Below, in pieces: positions 1-15,000 of a stretch of DNA of 64,000 nt. The position numbers and the translations under genes are program-made. The stretch's first letter is position 1; the number at the start of each line of letters is the position of its first letter. The DNA comes from Lampris incognitus (Eukaryota > Chordata > Actinopteri > Lampriformes > Lampridae): positions 11,777,420-11,841,419 of the forward strand of contig NC_079219.1 of NCBI RefSeq assembly GCF_029633865.1, given 5' to 3'. The notes below the pieces were generated by a model that worked only from the letters and a program-made list of their open reading frames with translations, was not told the origin of the DNA and searched no databases.

Positions 1-316
1 CATTAGAGGGATGCTGTCGATCAATGTATTAAACTTCATTCATGGAGCTCATTTCACGTGTAAAAATTAAATGCAGTGTATAGTTTATATGAAAGTATGT
101 AAGCAGTACATCGAAATAAACAGATGTAATCTGAGTACTAGACAGATGAATCAAAAAGAGACTTCTCTTGTCTACAGGGCGATCAGTACAATCCTCTACA
201 TGTAAACGATTTGAATGAAAACAGCTGAATCATTTGTCGGTTTTGTTTACAGCAGAATTCATGGTTATGTAACATGATGTGTGCCAGTGTTAATCATTAA
301 CCAAATTTACCTTGGA

Positions 317-317
<1 letters not shown>

Positions 318-361
<44 letters not shown>
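318..361. repeat. (AC)n microsatellite
   Basis: Uninterrupted CA dinucleotides, about 22 units. Confidence 0.95.
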
Positions 362-362
<1 letters not shown>

Positions 363-442
363 CGATACAATACATACATTATACACAGTGGACCTGCAGT
401 GAGAGGAGCACCACAAACCAAATCCTTTCAACTCACATCTGA

Positions 443-492
443 AGATAGATAGATAGATAGATAGATGGATAGATGGATAGATAGATAGATAG
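443..492. repeat. (GATA)n microsatellite
   Basis: Tetranucleotide AGAT units with two GATG interruptions. Confidence 0.9.
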
Positions 493-1009
493 TCTTTCCA
501 TGTATCACTTGTATTCAAACCATATGATAGTGTTGCATTCAGAGTGTGACAACTTGTGTTGGACTTTTAATGTGTACTTTGTGTTTATTTGAACTGTGGC
601 AAGACAGAATCAGTACAATCTGGATCTTGATCTCAGATGGTGTCATTTCTGTCTCTCCATCTGTCTGTAATTTCCCAAACTATCTATCTAGCTATCTACC
701 TACCTGCAGTCTGTCTGACTGTGCTGATCCAGGAGTTGTTTTTTTTCTCATTGGATCTGTGGAATCAGGGAAAACCTCCAGCTGCAGGAGCCACGGTGAC
801 CTCTGACCTCTGTGCGGAAGGCAAGTTCAGGACATCAGGCCTGTCCATTATAAAGAGAGATTGTGTAAAGTTGTGTACAGTGTGTCCTAATAGAAATATG
901 ACGAAACATGTTCTATGACCTGCACTGATTTTACCACCCCCTCCAACCACCGAACAGCAATTGACAGGTTGGCTAGCAGTGAGTCTGCATCTCTGACTCA
1001 CTCTGTTTG

Positions 1010-1053
<44 letters not shown>

Positions 1054-2025
1054 CTGGACCACCATGCACACCAGAGGAAACTGCTGGTAATGTTTGCTTC
1101 TCCACTCGCTTCTCTTCTTCTTTAGAAAGTCCGTGTGAGGAGAATAAAGTAAATGATTCAATAGAGTTAACGCTCAGAGCTTTGATTGACATGGACCAGT
1201 GGATAGATGGCTAGACTATAACTACGTTGATCCCTTTGGAGAAACTGAATTAGTACAGCAGCAAAAGATAAATAGAAAGAGATTGAGAATTTATGTAGTC
1301 GTTTCATGTCCGGTATGTTAAATTCCCTTCTTTGATATTTACCATGTTTTGTTCAGTTATTCTCCTGTCTGCTCAGCACAGAGCCTGGTGGTGGGAAAAT
1401 TTGAAAACTGTTGGCTGTAGATAGATTTGGAAATAGATTGTAAAATAAATCTAGAGATAGATTGTAGATAGATTTAGAGATACAGTGTAGATGAATTCAG
1501 AAATAGATTTTAGATAGGTTGAGATATATAAATTGCTGAGTGATAGATTTAGCATGTTAGCTTGTAATTCATGCTAGAGGAAAGCACCTGAGGCTAAAAC
1601 TAGATTGAATTTGGAAAGAGGAACTGAGAAAACGGGTGAAATGCATTGAACCGGACCTAGAGAACAGTAAAAATCTAGAATCCAACAACATGCACATATA
1701 TATCTTGAATATTCCAACCTAGACCTTCAGTATAGAAATCTGCATAGAAGAGGTTAGAAGAGATCTCCCGAAGTATTCAAATGTAATGCTGCTAGCATCT
1801 ACTCAAATGTAGAACTTAATCTCCATTTATAGAGTAATAAAAAGTCCAGGAAGTCAGAATAACAAGGGAACGTGTCATCATTTAATTCAAATGTATTTCT
1901 TTTACTATTTTAATATTCTTATCATATCACCTCTGCATAATTTCTTATATATCAAATCAATCATATCATATATCATATCATACTTATTACCTCTGATGAC
2001 TAGTAGTTCTCCTGATTTCCTATGT

Positions 2026-2095
2026 TAAATGCACTTATTGTAAGTCGCTTCGGATAAAAGCATCTGCTGAATGACTGTAATGTAATGTAATATAA
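2026..2095 (+). repeat. common fish retroposon 3' tail
   Basis: Contains GTAAGTCGCTTCGGATAAA followed by a TAATG-rich end. A near-identical motif occurs at 56273-56335. The motif is very common in teleost genomes at the 3' ends of LINE/SINE insertions; the precise family is not assigned here. Confidence 0.55.
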
Positions 2096-2449
2096 TGTCA
2101 TATATCGACACAACTTCAAACAAAAATCCAGTAGGAACTGTCAATCATAAATCCATTTCCCTTGTCCCGTGGTGCTCTCATTCTTTGTGCTTAATTCACT
2201 GAAATACATTTCCACAAAGATTCAATTACATGACTTTGAGGGAAGTTGAAAAGTTTCCTCCTCCAGGGTTCCAAGAGGAAATCTGTTGAACATGGCTGTG
2301 ACTTATGTTCCATATCCTCAAATATATGAAGCCAAATCTGAAATAAGTGGTGAAATTTAAGGCTAATGTAACCCACTAAGCCAGCCAAGGAATTGAATCC
2401 TGGCTGTGTTGGTGCTTTGCTCAAGTGATTGGGACTGTCTGTCTTCCAG

Positions 2450-5400
2450 CTGCTGTTCCTTTGAAGACTATAAGCTAACCACAGAATGGCTGCTGAACCA
2501 GACCAGCCATCGGCCAAAGATTGCCGTCATCTGTGGCTCCGGCCTTGGTCTGTTGGCTGAGAGTGTGACCGACAAACAGAGCTTCCGCTACCAGGACATC
2601 CCCAACTTCCCCATTACTACCGGTAACTACTGTACTCTACTGTAACTCAAGTAAAATAACTAATGAAACTTCACTCGGCAGTTTCAAAATTAGTTTGGAA
2701 TAGAAAGCAACCACGTCTTAAAATGTCCACAGCTCAGCGCAAGAGACTGGATGGTGGATTGGCAGTACCAAACATTAACTTGCATTTCTGGTCCTTCACA
2801 TTGAGACTTCTAACTAACTGGTTCAATCCCCATTCTAATGTTTCTTGGTGTCCCTGGTGATTACAAGACACCATTTACGCAAATATTTCAATCAAATGGT
2901 GTCAGCTTTGGTTTGGCCCACTTATCACGCCGATGATACATACATGGTGTTTAGCACAGAGATTGTGTTCAATTTAGTGGTTATTGCATCTCAATTCTCA
3001 AATTTTTAATAACAAACAGCTACTTATTGAGCATAGGCTAGTCCTTTTTTCAAAATGGGAAAGGAGAGGCATCCATATATTGGGTGAAATTTATACAGCA
3101 ATGATGGTCTCCGATCATTTCAGGATCTTAAAGACAGCTATAAACTATCGGACACTTCATTCTTCTTTTATATGCAGCTCATGGTGTGCTGTGGAATCAA
3201 CCCGTAATACAACATCCACTCCTTAGACTCATCTGTTTCAGAGGGGCCTCTAAAGGTTTAGCCTCCGCACTTTCTTCAAAATTACTTGAAGCCTCTTATA
3301 AGAAACTCTCTGTGGACAGGCAATGGAGAAATGATATCTCTAACTGAGAACCGGGTTTTGATTGGGACTCTGTTTGGGTTTACATTTTGCTGGCTTCCTG
3401 TAATCTGACCATCAACAAATTAACCTGAACTATGTGCACAGGAGTTACCTTACTCCTAGGAGAATGCACCTCATGAAAATTGCAACTGATCCCATTTGTT
3501 CCCTATCCCCTCTGGGAGTCCATGGGACCTTTTCCCACATGTTCTGAGAGTGTCCATCTGTAGTTCACTTTTGGAGGGAATTAGCCACCAATCTATCTGA
3601 TATGTTCTCTATAATCGTGCCTGTATGTGTACCCACTTTGATTTTGAATGACCTTTCCCAATTAACAATTCATGAATATCACAAGTGAATTGTTTTTGTA
3701 GGCTTAGCAGTGACTAAAAAACTCATTGCAATGCGTTGGAGACAACCCAACAAATGTTCTATTACTACTGACATTTCTCGATGGTATCCTCATGGAACAA
3801 TCACCTGCCCGTATAAATGGGGCTAAGGAAGGCAACCCGAATCAATGGCACCTGGCTGCTGGGATACTGAAGGCTCTGGTGTAGTCATTCTATAAATGAA
3901 GCTGTAACAAGTTCTATTTGGGCCAAGATATCTAACCAAGTAATTCTTATCAGGACTCGAGCGGTTAAACAGTCTAGTAAAGGGTTTAAAACTCTAGGTT
4001 GACTCTAGGAGTATAAAAGGCACATTGACGAGATTTTTTAAAAAAAGTATCATAGCGAATTCGGGGGACAACGCAACCACAGGAACTGCCGCGGCCGGGA
4101 AGCGAACCCGTATCGCCCGCACCGCAGGAGACATCGCTAACCGCTCGACTAAAAGGTCAGGCCCTTAACCATGCGCGTTACAGTAAGAAATCCCGGTCTT
4201 TCATTATCAACGTGATCAATATTCAAATCCCTTCTCAATAAGGTCAAACATATATACAGTATATTGTATTTTTAAATCACGTCAGGACACAGCGCTGTCG
4301 CTCGACACAACCTCTCCGTGGCATTCTTTATTTAGACTGACACAGCATCAAAGGCAGACCCGATCAAACAACCCAGAGCCCGCAGGCATCACCAATCGAT
4401 CCCAGCACAATAGAACAGCACCAAATCAAATGCAGCACTGTCGATGTGTGCAGACATAACACAGTACACATTATAATTCCTCTGACTAAATCGGTTGCAA
4501 CCTTGAAAATAAAATAAAAGTCAATAAATGTCCCATCTACCCGGGTAGTGTGATTTTGGAAAAGAGCTCAAGTTTGCTTAGCTGTATCCTGCACGTTGTT
4601 GCAGCCTGGCGCCAATGATGGTACTGCTCCTGGCGCGTGCAGCGTGCAGAGTTGAAAACTTGCTGTCTGAAGAGAGCATGCAGGGTGGAGCGCGTGCATG
4701 CACTCGAGCAAGGGCGCTCGGGCTCGGGGGTCCTGGCTCGTCGTTCAACACTTTCAAGTCCGCAAAAAAAAAAAACCCCAACCTGCATATAGCAGGGGTT
4801 CAGTTAGAAGTCTTATCTAAAGCTCGACTGTACAGTATAACTTCTATAACCGGTTATTTTCTTGCCCGGTGCGGGATTCGCCACGGGGTGTACTGCACCA
4901 CAAGGCGACATCACTAACCGCTCGGCTAAAGGGTCAGATCCGTTAGCTAGGGACTAACGGGTCTTATTAGTAGTTTACGGTCGTCACCCTCCCCCGGAAG
5001 CGCGCCCTCGTGCTTTGTTATTCCCGCGCTCCGAAGAGACTTCTGAGGATCTGCGCACTTCCGGACCCCACCGCTGCCACCAATGTAACCGAGGGTTTGT
5101 AGATGTCGCCTATACTGTATGAAACTATAAAATAACAAATACGGAGGTTCCACTTTCACACGCGGACCACTTTATTTGGATTCTTCCCCCAACAGAACTC
5201 CACAGCAACAACACCGCGTACAGCACTTCCGCTCTCTCTTCAGCCTTCAAAATAAGAGCTCAAGGCATATACTCTGGCAACAGCTCAGGAACTTAAAATC
5301 ACTAACAGGCAAGTCCAGAAAAATAGGTTACACTTCCATATTAATAATAAATCAATTCAGCATCAACTCACGTTACCTCACATGAACCGAACACTCAAAT

Positions 5401-6655
5401 GAATCGTTCACTAACGTTATGTAACCGGTTATTTTCTTGCCCGGTGCGGGATTCGAAACGGGTGTACTGCACCACAAGGCGACAGCACTAACCGCTCGGC
5501 TAAACGATCGGGTCTTATTAGTAGTTTACAGTTACATAGCTACAGCTTAGCTATCAGCATCGTGAGCTAAACATCATTCAAGAGACCCATATCAAATATA
5601 TAACTTGGTCTCCGATTGGTTTTTAAATATCTATATGAAATATTAACTTTACTATCATGAAAATGAAATATGTATCACGAAATCAGTAAAAGAAAAAAGT
5701 TTCCTGAGCTAGCAATACACGAAGCACCCAATACTTTAGCTAGCATGACTCGTGGCATGAGGGAAAAATGTAACTCACCGGAGCTTTCGCTCGATTAAAC
5801 TCAGAAAGACAACAACAAAGGGTGGACTGTCCACAGTCGGACACTGCTCCTGTGTCACTACAGCGGGTTTTATGAAACAAACTCGAAGTTAAAGGGGTAT
5901 CTTTATCTTAAATCTTTGTCGATGTCTGGAATGACGTCCTCCACCGAGATCCGCTTTGCTGATCAACTCCAGCCTGATGAAACATAGGAAAAGTGACCTA
6001 CATGTGTGGTTTGCCGCGCCCTCTATTGGCGATAGGGGGTATTACAAGTAAATAAGTAAAATCATGGGAAATAATACAAGAGGATATTAAGCCTTTCTAT
6101 GTAGGGGGAAAATACACGGGTTACAAAGCTGTAATTCTTTCCATCATGATCCTTTAGGTCAGGGGTGCCCAACTCCAGGCCCCGAGGGCCGCAGTGTCTG
6201 CAGGTATTTGTTGCAACCATTCGCTATACCGCCTGATTTAACTAATTCCTTTCCCTACTTGGTCCAAGAGGGGAGCTAATTAGTTAATTAGTTAGTTAAT
6301 TGGTGCGTACAAGTCGACGAGACCACTTCATAACCAACAAAGCGCAGCTATCGTATTGCGGTATGCCTGCCAAAATGGAGATAGTTGCATCAAAATCCGA
6401 CTTTTCCTGTTGTTAATCGATGTAAGGAAATCACATTTATGGCCAGACGAGCGATATCTCCAGTTGGCGAAAATGTGCTAACTTGTCGCGTCACGAATAA
6501 CATTAGCATAGAGGGCGTGTCCGTAGCGGGACGCTATAAAAGCGGAGACGCCCCCCCCCCGCTTCCTTGTTAGTTCGAGTTGAATGAAGTTGGTTTTGCG
6601 GAGATTATCTATCTATCTATCTAGCTAAATAGATAGCTAGCTAGCTAGCTATCTG

Positions 6656-6696
<41 letters not shown>

Positions 6697-8614
6697 GTAG
6701 CTATTTAGCTAGCTAGCTAGTCATCTATCTATCAATCAGTTACTTGTATCATCGAACATATTGTAACGTGGTTGGATAAGTAAACACGTTGGTCCTTGGT
6801 TAACGGGTCGGACCCTTTAGTCGACCGGTTAACGTTGTCGCTTGCGGAGTGGGAAATATGGGTCCGCGACTGTGGCGGTTCCCGGACTGCCCCCCAAATT
6901 CGCTGCAATATTATTGGGGTTGTGGCCAGTGAATTTCTGGTTTTTCAGCGGCAAGCAGTTTAGCCCCAGCGTTCAGCCCACCCAGCCACACCCACACGAC
7001 GACCCTGAATTTCAGTAGCCAATAGCTATGAAATCATAAAACCACACCTACCTTTCGGTTGTAATTCAAACCACCCGTGTTAAAAGTGTGCTCAGAAGCA
7101 GCATAAAAGTATAAAAAAAGAGGCAGTTTGGGGATTTAGTGATGTTTATTCATTTCACATCTATCAAAAACCACATAAAACAAGAAAAAATAACTTCAGA
7201 TATACTCTGACAGTATTTTTGTTTTAGGTTTTCATTTGGAATGTAGTTCAGCCAGGGGGGCACAATATTCTAAAATCATGCGGCAGTTGGAAGTAGGGGT
7301 ATAAGAAAAATATCGATACACTCGAGTACCGCCGTATTATCTTTTGTGATATTGTATCAATTCTCAAAACCGCTATATCGATTTTAAATTGTTTACATGT
7401 AAGGGTTCGTGACAAACATTTTGTGCTGTGTGTAACCCCACGACTGCCAAATAACAGTGTTATAATCTATCTTCAGCCATTTGACCAACGCACCAATGTA
7501 AACTGAGACAGGAAGTAGCATGAGCACAAAGAAAACAGGCCTATGAAATCACAATATATCACCTTTCTTACAGTATCGCAATATATCACGATATGTTGAA
7601 TCGTAACCCCTGTATCGTGATACGTACCGTATCACCAGATTCTCGCCAATACACAGCCCTAGTTGGAAGAATGACGAAGGATCAGGTTGTTATAAACGTT
7701 AGATAGCACAAAAGGATGTAATCTGGATTTGTGAATGCCCATTGCCTACCCAGCCACTGACCTCACCGCACATCACTGATAACTAATGTACTGTAACTAG
7801 AGTAATATAACTAGTGTACTATAACCACAGGAATATGACCTATGTACTGTAACTAGGTTAACATAACTAGCATACTGTAACTACAGGACTATAACTAAAA
7901 TCATATAACTTCTGTAATTTAATCGAATTAACCTAACTAATATACTGTAACTATAGGAACTAACTATAGAACTGTAACTAGTGTACCATCACTAAGGTAC
8001 TGCAACTAGAATACTGTATCTACTGTAGTGTCAAGCACAGTAGAAGTCACTCTTCAATCGAAAAATTGGAAATAATACCGTGTAAACAAATGTGCAAATT
8101 GGAAAATAAAATGTTGGATTTTCTGTGAGTCAGATCACACTAGCCCTGGTTATTTGATTGTGAACACTCATTTGTCCATTAACACAGCAACCGTCTAATT
8201 TGGCTTCATCTGGGAGTTTGTTGTCAAGCGCTGTTTCAGGTCATTTGAAATATGTTGGCTTTCTGGTCCAAATTGGCTTGAGACCAGTGTAGAGATGACG
8301 TTCCCTGATGTGTGGTGAGAGAACTCATAGTCTGCTGTTGGCTAGCTGATTGACTCAAACTGACTGCCTATTTTTACCGCTCAGTAGTTGGCTCGCTCAA
8401 TAATCATGTGATCACACAACACGGTCCGAATGCAGTCGGATTGTCTCGTCGTCAAACTCTCGTATGTTTGAGATCAAACTGTATATCAGCCTGTGTGAAA
8501 ACGGAAGCAGGGCAGATGAATAAGCATGTATGGATGAAATATGATAACGCCGATAAGATGTTTTATATTGGACGTCTGAGCGGATGTGGTGACATAGTTA
8601 TCAGTGGAAGGGAA

Positions 8615-8704
<90 letters not shown>

Positions 8705-8745
8705 CAGCCTGTCAGGAAGTGCCAGAAAGACAGACAGACAGATGA

Positions 8746-8794
<49 letters not shown>

Positions 8795-8883
8795 GACAGA
8801 CAGACACATGAACAGACAAATGAACAGACAGATGAACAGAGAGACAGACAGACAGACTAATAGACAGACAGAAAGACAGATGA

Positions 8884-8920
<37 letters not shown>

Positions 8921-9027
8921 TGAACAGACAGATGGACTAACAGACAGATGAATAGACAGACAGACAGATGAACAGACAGAAAGACTAACAGACAGATGAA
9001 CAGACAGACAGACAGACAGACAGATGA

Positions 9028-9070
<43 letters not shown>

Positions 9071-12000
9071 GGCCATCGTCGCAGTATAGGTTAGACAAGC
9101 TAAAGGTTTTCTCTTTTCCTCTTGTCCTTCTTGTTGGCTCATCTGGTGTCATTATGGTTTCAATGTACAGTATTATATGATGCATATCAGGGATAATAAA
9201 CGTTGTCTTTATATGGCGCTCCTCAAAACCAATTTAGAAAGTACTCAGCATTTAATGAAAACGTCAGTAGATAAAAAGATTGGGTAAGACAGTAAAAGCA
9301 TGGCCACGGAGAAAAAACAGAGTTAAAAATAAATGACAAGTAAGACAAGACGATACCAAATGAGTAAAAGGCAGCCGTTGTACAAAGGCTCTGAGAAAAG
9401 GTATGTTTTAAGAGGAGACTTAAACAATGATAATGAATTGTCCAACCTCAGATAGACAATTCCAGACCAGGGAAACCCTTTGGTCTCCAACCTGGACACC
9501 AGAACAACTACAAGGTCTTGAATAATTTAACATGCTGGTTTATGAATGAATATCCTCATCACAGAGGAGATTATCACAGAAGGAGGTTGTTTTGTTACTG
9601 TAAACCTATATAAAAGTAATTATAGCACATATATAATATACATGATACTCATTTGATGTGTGTTTAAAGGATGAATCAGAGTCCAACTTTTCAAGCTCCC
9701 AGTTTAGATCACATCTGTCCTCTGCCCAGTCCCAGGTCACGAGGGCCGGCTGGTGTTTGGGAATATAAAAGACAAGTCATGCGTCTTCATGCAAGGCCGC
9801 TTCCACCTGTATGAGGGCTACTCACTATGTAAGGTAAGAATCCTTCATTACAGAGTCCCAGCTCCCTGACCTCTGACCTCTCCGTGTGGAGAGGTAGAGG
9901 GAGAATCACACCATTACTGTATGAACCTGGTGGAGGTCAGATGTGAACGCAGCACCTGGATTATTGCCTGTGTCACATGATAAGGGTAAAAACAAAGTAT
10001 TCAGGACTCCAGTACAAAGGTGGACACACAGGCTGGATGCCTGTGGACTCCTGTATAGAGTCTTTTATGATAACTGACTCAACAAAATAATATTAACTGA
10101 TCTAGAAAGGCTCCTGTTTACAAAGGCTGGCCTTGGCACAAACTGCCACAGCAAAACGATTAACGGAATAAAACGATTTTGCTGCAGCACATCTTGAAAA
10201 GGTGGATGATTTGAATTCTCGGTGTGCTCAGGACTCAGTGACTGAAACAAAGCAGAAAACGTTCAATACCTAGGCCTCCATGTGGCGGCATCCAACGGTC
10301 ATGAAGGGGATTGAGAGTTACTTCTGGCCGTGTGCAGTTGGGAGAGAAAACTCCTCCATCCTTCTGTTTCACAAGTCTAACCTCGCTATACGGGCCCATA
10401 CAGCAGAGATAGCCAGTCACCCACTGGAGGGCAACACCCATGAATACCGTTCATTTTTCCGAGATGACACTTCCTCACTGCTCTCGGTGAATGGCCTCCA
10501 TCTTAGCAAGTTGCTAAAGCTTGGCCGTAATGGCCAAGAGTTACATCACAACCACTTTAAAGTATAGGGAAGCACGGCTAATGTACCGTATGTGGTAGCA
10601 CCGACGCTGCGTCATGATCTGACTTACAATATCAAGCATATTGTTTTTCAACCATTTTTGTTGTCGCCTGTTAAAAATGTCAGATAGGGCACCCGGGTAG
10701 CGTAGTGGTCTCTGCACTAGCGCCTCCTCTGGTTGGTCGGTGCGCCTGTTCGGAAGGGAGGGGGAACTGGGGGGAATAGCATGATCCTCCTACGCGCTAC
10801 GTCCCCCTGGCGAACCCTCGCTGTCAGATGAAAAGAAACGGCTGGCGACTCCACATGTATCGGAGGAGGCATGTGATAGACTCCAGCCCTCCCCGGATCA
10901 GCAGAGGAGGTGGAACAGCAACCAGGATGGCTCAGAAGAGTGGGGTAATTGGCCAAATACAATTGGGGAGAAAAGGGGGGGGGGTAATGTTAGATAAAGG
11001 AACTACAGTGATCGCAAAAGAAAAACTAAATCATACAGTATACGGGTTCCCTCCTCCGTACATTAAAGTGGTTGAGATATACGTAACTCCTGGCCATGAC
11101 GGGCGGCAGAGGGCAACTTGCTTAGGTGTAGGGTACTCACCGATAGCAGGCAAGAAGTGTCCTCCTGGAAAAATATATGGTCTTCGTGGGAGTTACAGTT
11201 TCTAAGTTCATTTTTCAGCACTTTAGACTCAGCATATGTCACCTGTCATCATGTGAACTTGAAAAGGACAAATGCAAATTTTAAAAAAAAATGTGCTGGA
11301 AGTCACAAACATTGCATCGGTTGTTTGTGCAGAGACCTTGTTGAATTAATGTGCAGTGTTCGGCGTGTGAAGGTGCACAGGACTCTGCTTTTAGAAACAT
11401 CCAGCAAAGTCCTAAATGGGGCAGATGGCGCCCTCGCTTGCATCCCTCATTACTCATTTACAGTTTCCGTTCCTTGTTTAGTTTTGATTTCCCTCTTTTT
11501 TTTTTTCCTTTTTTTTTTTTTTGCTTAGAATTTGGTTTTTGTTTTTTGCTTTCAGATTTTTGGGCCTATACAGGTCAGCCAAATGGGTCAAATGCACACA
11601 CATCTGGGGCGGGATTTCTATCTATTCAAACAAAGCTATTTGTTGAAGTTGCTGAATTTTATTGCCGCTTTGCGTCACATGTCCTATCTTATGCAACGCA
11701 TGGCAGAAGGCCTTTAAAGCTCGTCAATTTTTAACCGGTAGACCTTTGAAAACCCATAAACTGCAGCTCAGAGAACATTTCTGCTTAACCCAAAACAAAG
11801 ATCCGCTGAGCACATGGTCCCCGTCCTATTGCTTTTCCGTTTCAAACGTTATCTCTTTTTCTCACTCTTTCTTTATCACACTGTTTCTCTTTAATCCTCC
11901 GTGTCACCATCTCTCTCCGACTCTTAACCCTCTGTGTTCAGCCGGCAGGACTACCAGGCAGTGGTGGATCTAGAGATGTTTTCCTGGGGTGGCAAAGGGG

Positions 12001-15000
12001 TGGCAAGACTGTGTCCCAGAGGTGGCAGCTGCCACCCCTGTTGCCACCCTGTAGATCCGCCCCTGCTACCAGGTAGCTAAATCAGCACAAGTCCATTACT
12101 TTTCACTCGGTGGGATCGTGTGTTAGCTAGCATGCTGGGCTACTTCCCGCCATGCAGCCCCCGCTGTTAGCGGTAGCATAGTGCCCCCATCCAGAGAGCA
12201 GCATGGCCTCCTCACCTATGGCAAGAAAGGAACGAAGGAGAGACAGGCAGATAGAGAGACAGACAGACAAATGGGTGGCTAGCCTGCCGGTGAAAGAGAT
12301 TCAACCCTGCTAGAGGACAAGAGCGATCTATCACCAGGGAACTCTTTCTTTCTTTGTCTTTGTTTCTGTACAGGCTATTTCCCACATGCAACCTGCGACA
12401 TTGCCGGGTTTAATCGCCTCGCCCGTTCTCACATAAAGGCCTCGAACGGAAAATCTGTTCCCACGTCACATGACCGCTCCAGCTAGATGAGGCAACGTGG
12501 GAAGTGACATACAGCATCTAACGCGTCTCTCATGGTGCCACAGAGCTGCCTGCTGATTCTGTCCTTTGTGCTGATAGATAAGCGCTCCCTTGTCTCAGAG
12601 TCAATCCAATTTCCAGCCATTTTCCCTGAAAATACTCTTTTACGGTCTGATGTACTCGTGCAAAATTAAAGAGCGTGTGATCAAGTTGCAGACTATAAAG
12701 CGTCGCCATGGGAACTTCTTGTGATTGGCACGCCTGCCATACGTAAAGGCGTCATATCTGGTGGCGTTGTAACCCTTCTGTGCGCTTCGCCTGGTGATGT
12801 CGCTGCTTTTGTTCCCGCTCGTGTCCGTGGTGGAGGATTTCCATAAATCTCACTGAGCTGGAAAACTGCCACAGCATTTTCCGTAGAAAATTGACCCCAG
12901 CTGTTCCCACATGATGCAAGAGCATTAATGAGTTTATATGCGTCTGTCTCTGCAGCTCTCTTTCCCTCTGTCTGTCTCTCTTTCCCTCTGTCTGTCTCTC
13001 TCTCTCTGTCTCTCTTTGCCCTTTGATTAAAGGGCAAAGAAAGACATCAGATTAAAGGGTTATTTGTATTGGGTAGTATGCACGTGTTACCCAATTTACA
13101 TGCATCACTCAATTTTTGGACACTTTTTTTTTCTGGACATGTGGTCAATTCCAGAAAAGATTAGTTTTCACCCGGTGATGGACTCACACATCAGTGCGCG
13201 TGTCAGCACACGGTGTTTTAAACGTCTGCTGACTGAGTCCTGGAAAAACACGGCGAGGTCTCCAGACTGCAGGTCTTTTGCTTGTTCCTGTGCATTCCAG
13301 GTGACTTTTCCTGTGCGGATCTTCAAGCTGATGGGTGTCGAGACCATAGTGGTGACCAATGCATCTGGAGGACTCTGCCCTGACTTCAAAGTGGGAGACA
13401 TCATGATCATCAAAGACCACATCAACCTACCAGGCTTCGCTGGCCAACACCCTCTATGTGGACCCAACGATGAACGGTACAGAGAGAGAGAATTTAATTG
13501 TATTTATTTACCCCCCCCCCTCTTTTTTCTCCCCAATTGTATCTGGCCAATTACCCCACTCTTCCGAGCCGTCCCGGTCGCTGCTCCACCCCCTCTGCCG
13601 ATCCGGGGAGGGCTGCAGACTACCACATGCCTCCTCCCATACATGTGGGCTCGCCAGCCGCTTCTTTTCACCTGACAGCGAGGAGTTTCACCCGGGGGAC
13701 GTAGCACGTGGGAGGATCACGCTACTCCCCCCCAGTCTCCCCTACCCCCTGAACAGGCAGGTCCAACCGACCAGAGGAGGCGCTAGTGCAGCGACCAGGA
13801 CACATACCCACATCCGGCTTCCCACCCGCAGACACGGCCATTTGTGTCCATAGGGACGCCCGACCAAGCCGGAGGTAACACGGGGATTCGAACCGCCGGT
13901 CCCAGTGTTGGCAGGCAACTGAATAGACCGCTACGCCACCCGGACGCCCTGGCCTAGAGAATTAAATTATAAACAATCTTTATCACAATTTAACGACTTA
14001 GACTATATGTCGATCAATCAATAAAACATGTTTTACAGTCAAATGCAATGCGCTTTACATTGAATAAAAGTGCACCTATTAAAAAAAAGTGTAGATTAAA
14101 AATTAGAGTGAATAAGAAAAATAAAGAATATGATAAAACAGGACGAGATGATTCAAAATAAAGCGGATTCAGTTAAAACAGACTGCATACGGAAGAGCTC
14201 ATTGACGAAAGTAGAGGAGGTTGCCTGAGGTGAAAGCACCATTATAAAGATGTTTCGAGTAAAGTCTTAAAAGTTGCTGTGGAAGTGGTTAAATGAAGCC
14301 TCGCCACCTGATTACACCTTCCCACAAGTGGCCTGAAATGAGAGCGGGAGGCATCTTCTCTCCATTAGAAGAACCTATCGTCTGGGGTTTTTACTAAAGT
14401 TGAATATTGAGGAGCAAGCGTGAAATGCAAACTGAAGTGCACTTTGAGCAGTTATACTGTACAGACCCCAAAAATTTATAAGATTGTGTATGTGTAGTGC
14501 CCAAGTATTCAGACCCCTTCACATTTTGCAAACTTTGTGTTGTACATTTAATATTAAATGGATAAAATTGCCATTTTTGCCCATCAATTTACACTCAATC
14601 ACCCATGATGACACTGAAAATACGTTTTTAGAAAATTTTGTAAATTTATTAAAAATCAAAACCTGAAGCCTCATTCATATGGTAAGTATTCAGATGCTTA
14701 ATTCGGTACTTTGTAGAAGCCCCTTTGGCAGCAATTACAGCTTTGAGTTTTGGACAAGTCTCTACAAGCTTTGCACATCTGGATTTGAGCAGGTTACCCC
14801 ATTCTGCCTGGCAGATCCTGTCAAGCTCCGTAAGTTTGGACGGAAGCATCTGAACTGCCATCTTCGTGTCTCGCCACAGATGTTCTACAGGGTTTAAGTC
14901 TGGGCCACTGAAGGACGGTCAGAGACTTGTCCTGAAGCCACTCCAGCGTTGTCTTGGCTGCTATGGGTCATTGTCATGCTGAAGGTGAACCGTTACGCCA

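Larger units (their letters stand above)
1..2449. other. upstream / first intron of pnp: simple repeats, no recognisable exon
   Basis: Holds an (AC)n run at 318-361, (GATA)n at 443-492, (CT)n at 1008-1043, and an AT-rich stretch at 1410-1520 with a recurring ATAGATT motif. At 2026-2095 is a common fish repeat tail (see separate entry). The missing pnp start exon may lie here, but I could not identify it. Confidence 0.5.

Noticed and set aside
4050-4180. Functional tRNA gene
   Set aside because: Boxes A and B are present but the arms do not close into a convincing cloverleaf, and related blocks are repetitive.
6161-6240. Complete hAT transposon starting CAGGGGTGCCC
   Set aside because: Only one end is seen; no matching right end or 8-bp duplication found.
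8408-9142. Long ORFs on both strands (150, 115 and 218 codons)
   Set aside because: They are translations of the (GT)n and (CAGA)n arrays; any frame of such repeats stays open.
10280-10567. 95-codon ORF in a pnp intron
   Set aside because: No known domain, no splice context and no support on codon pattern; treated as chance or repeat.
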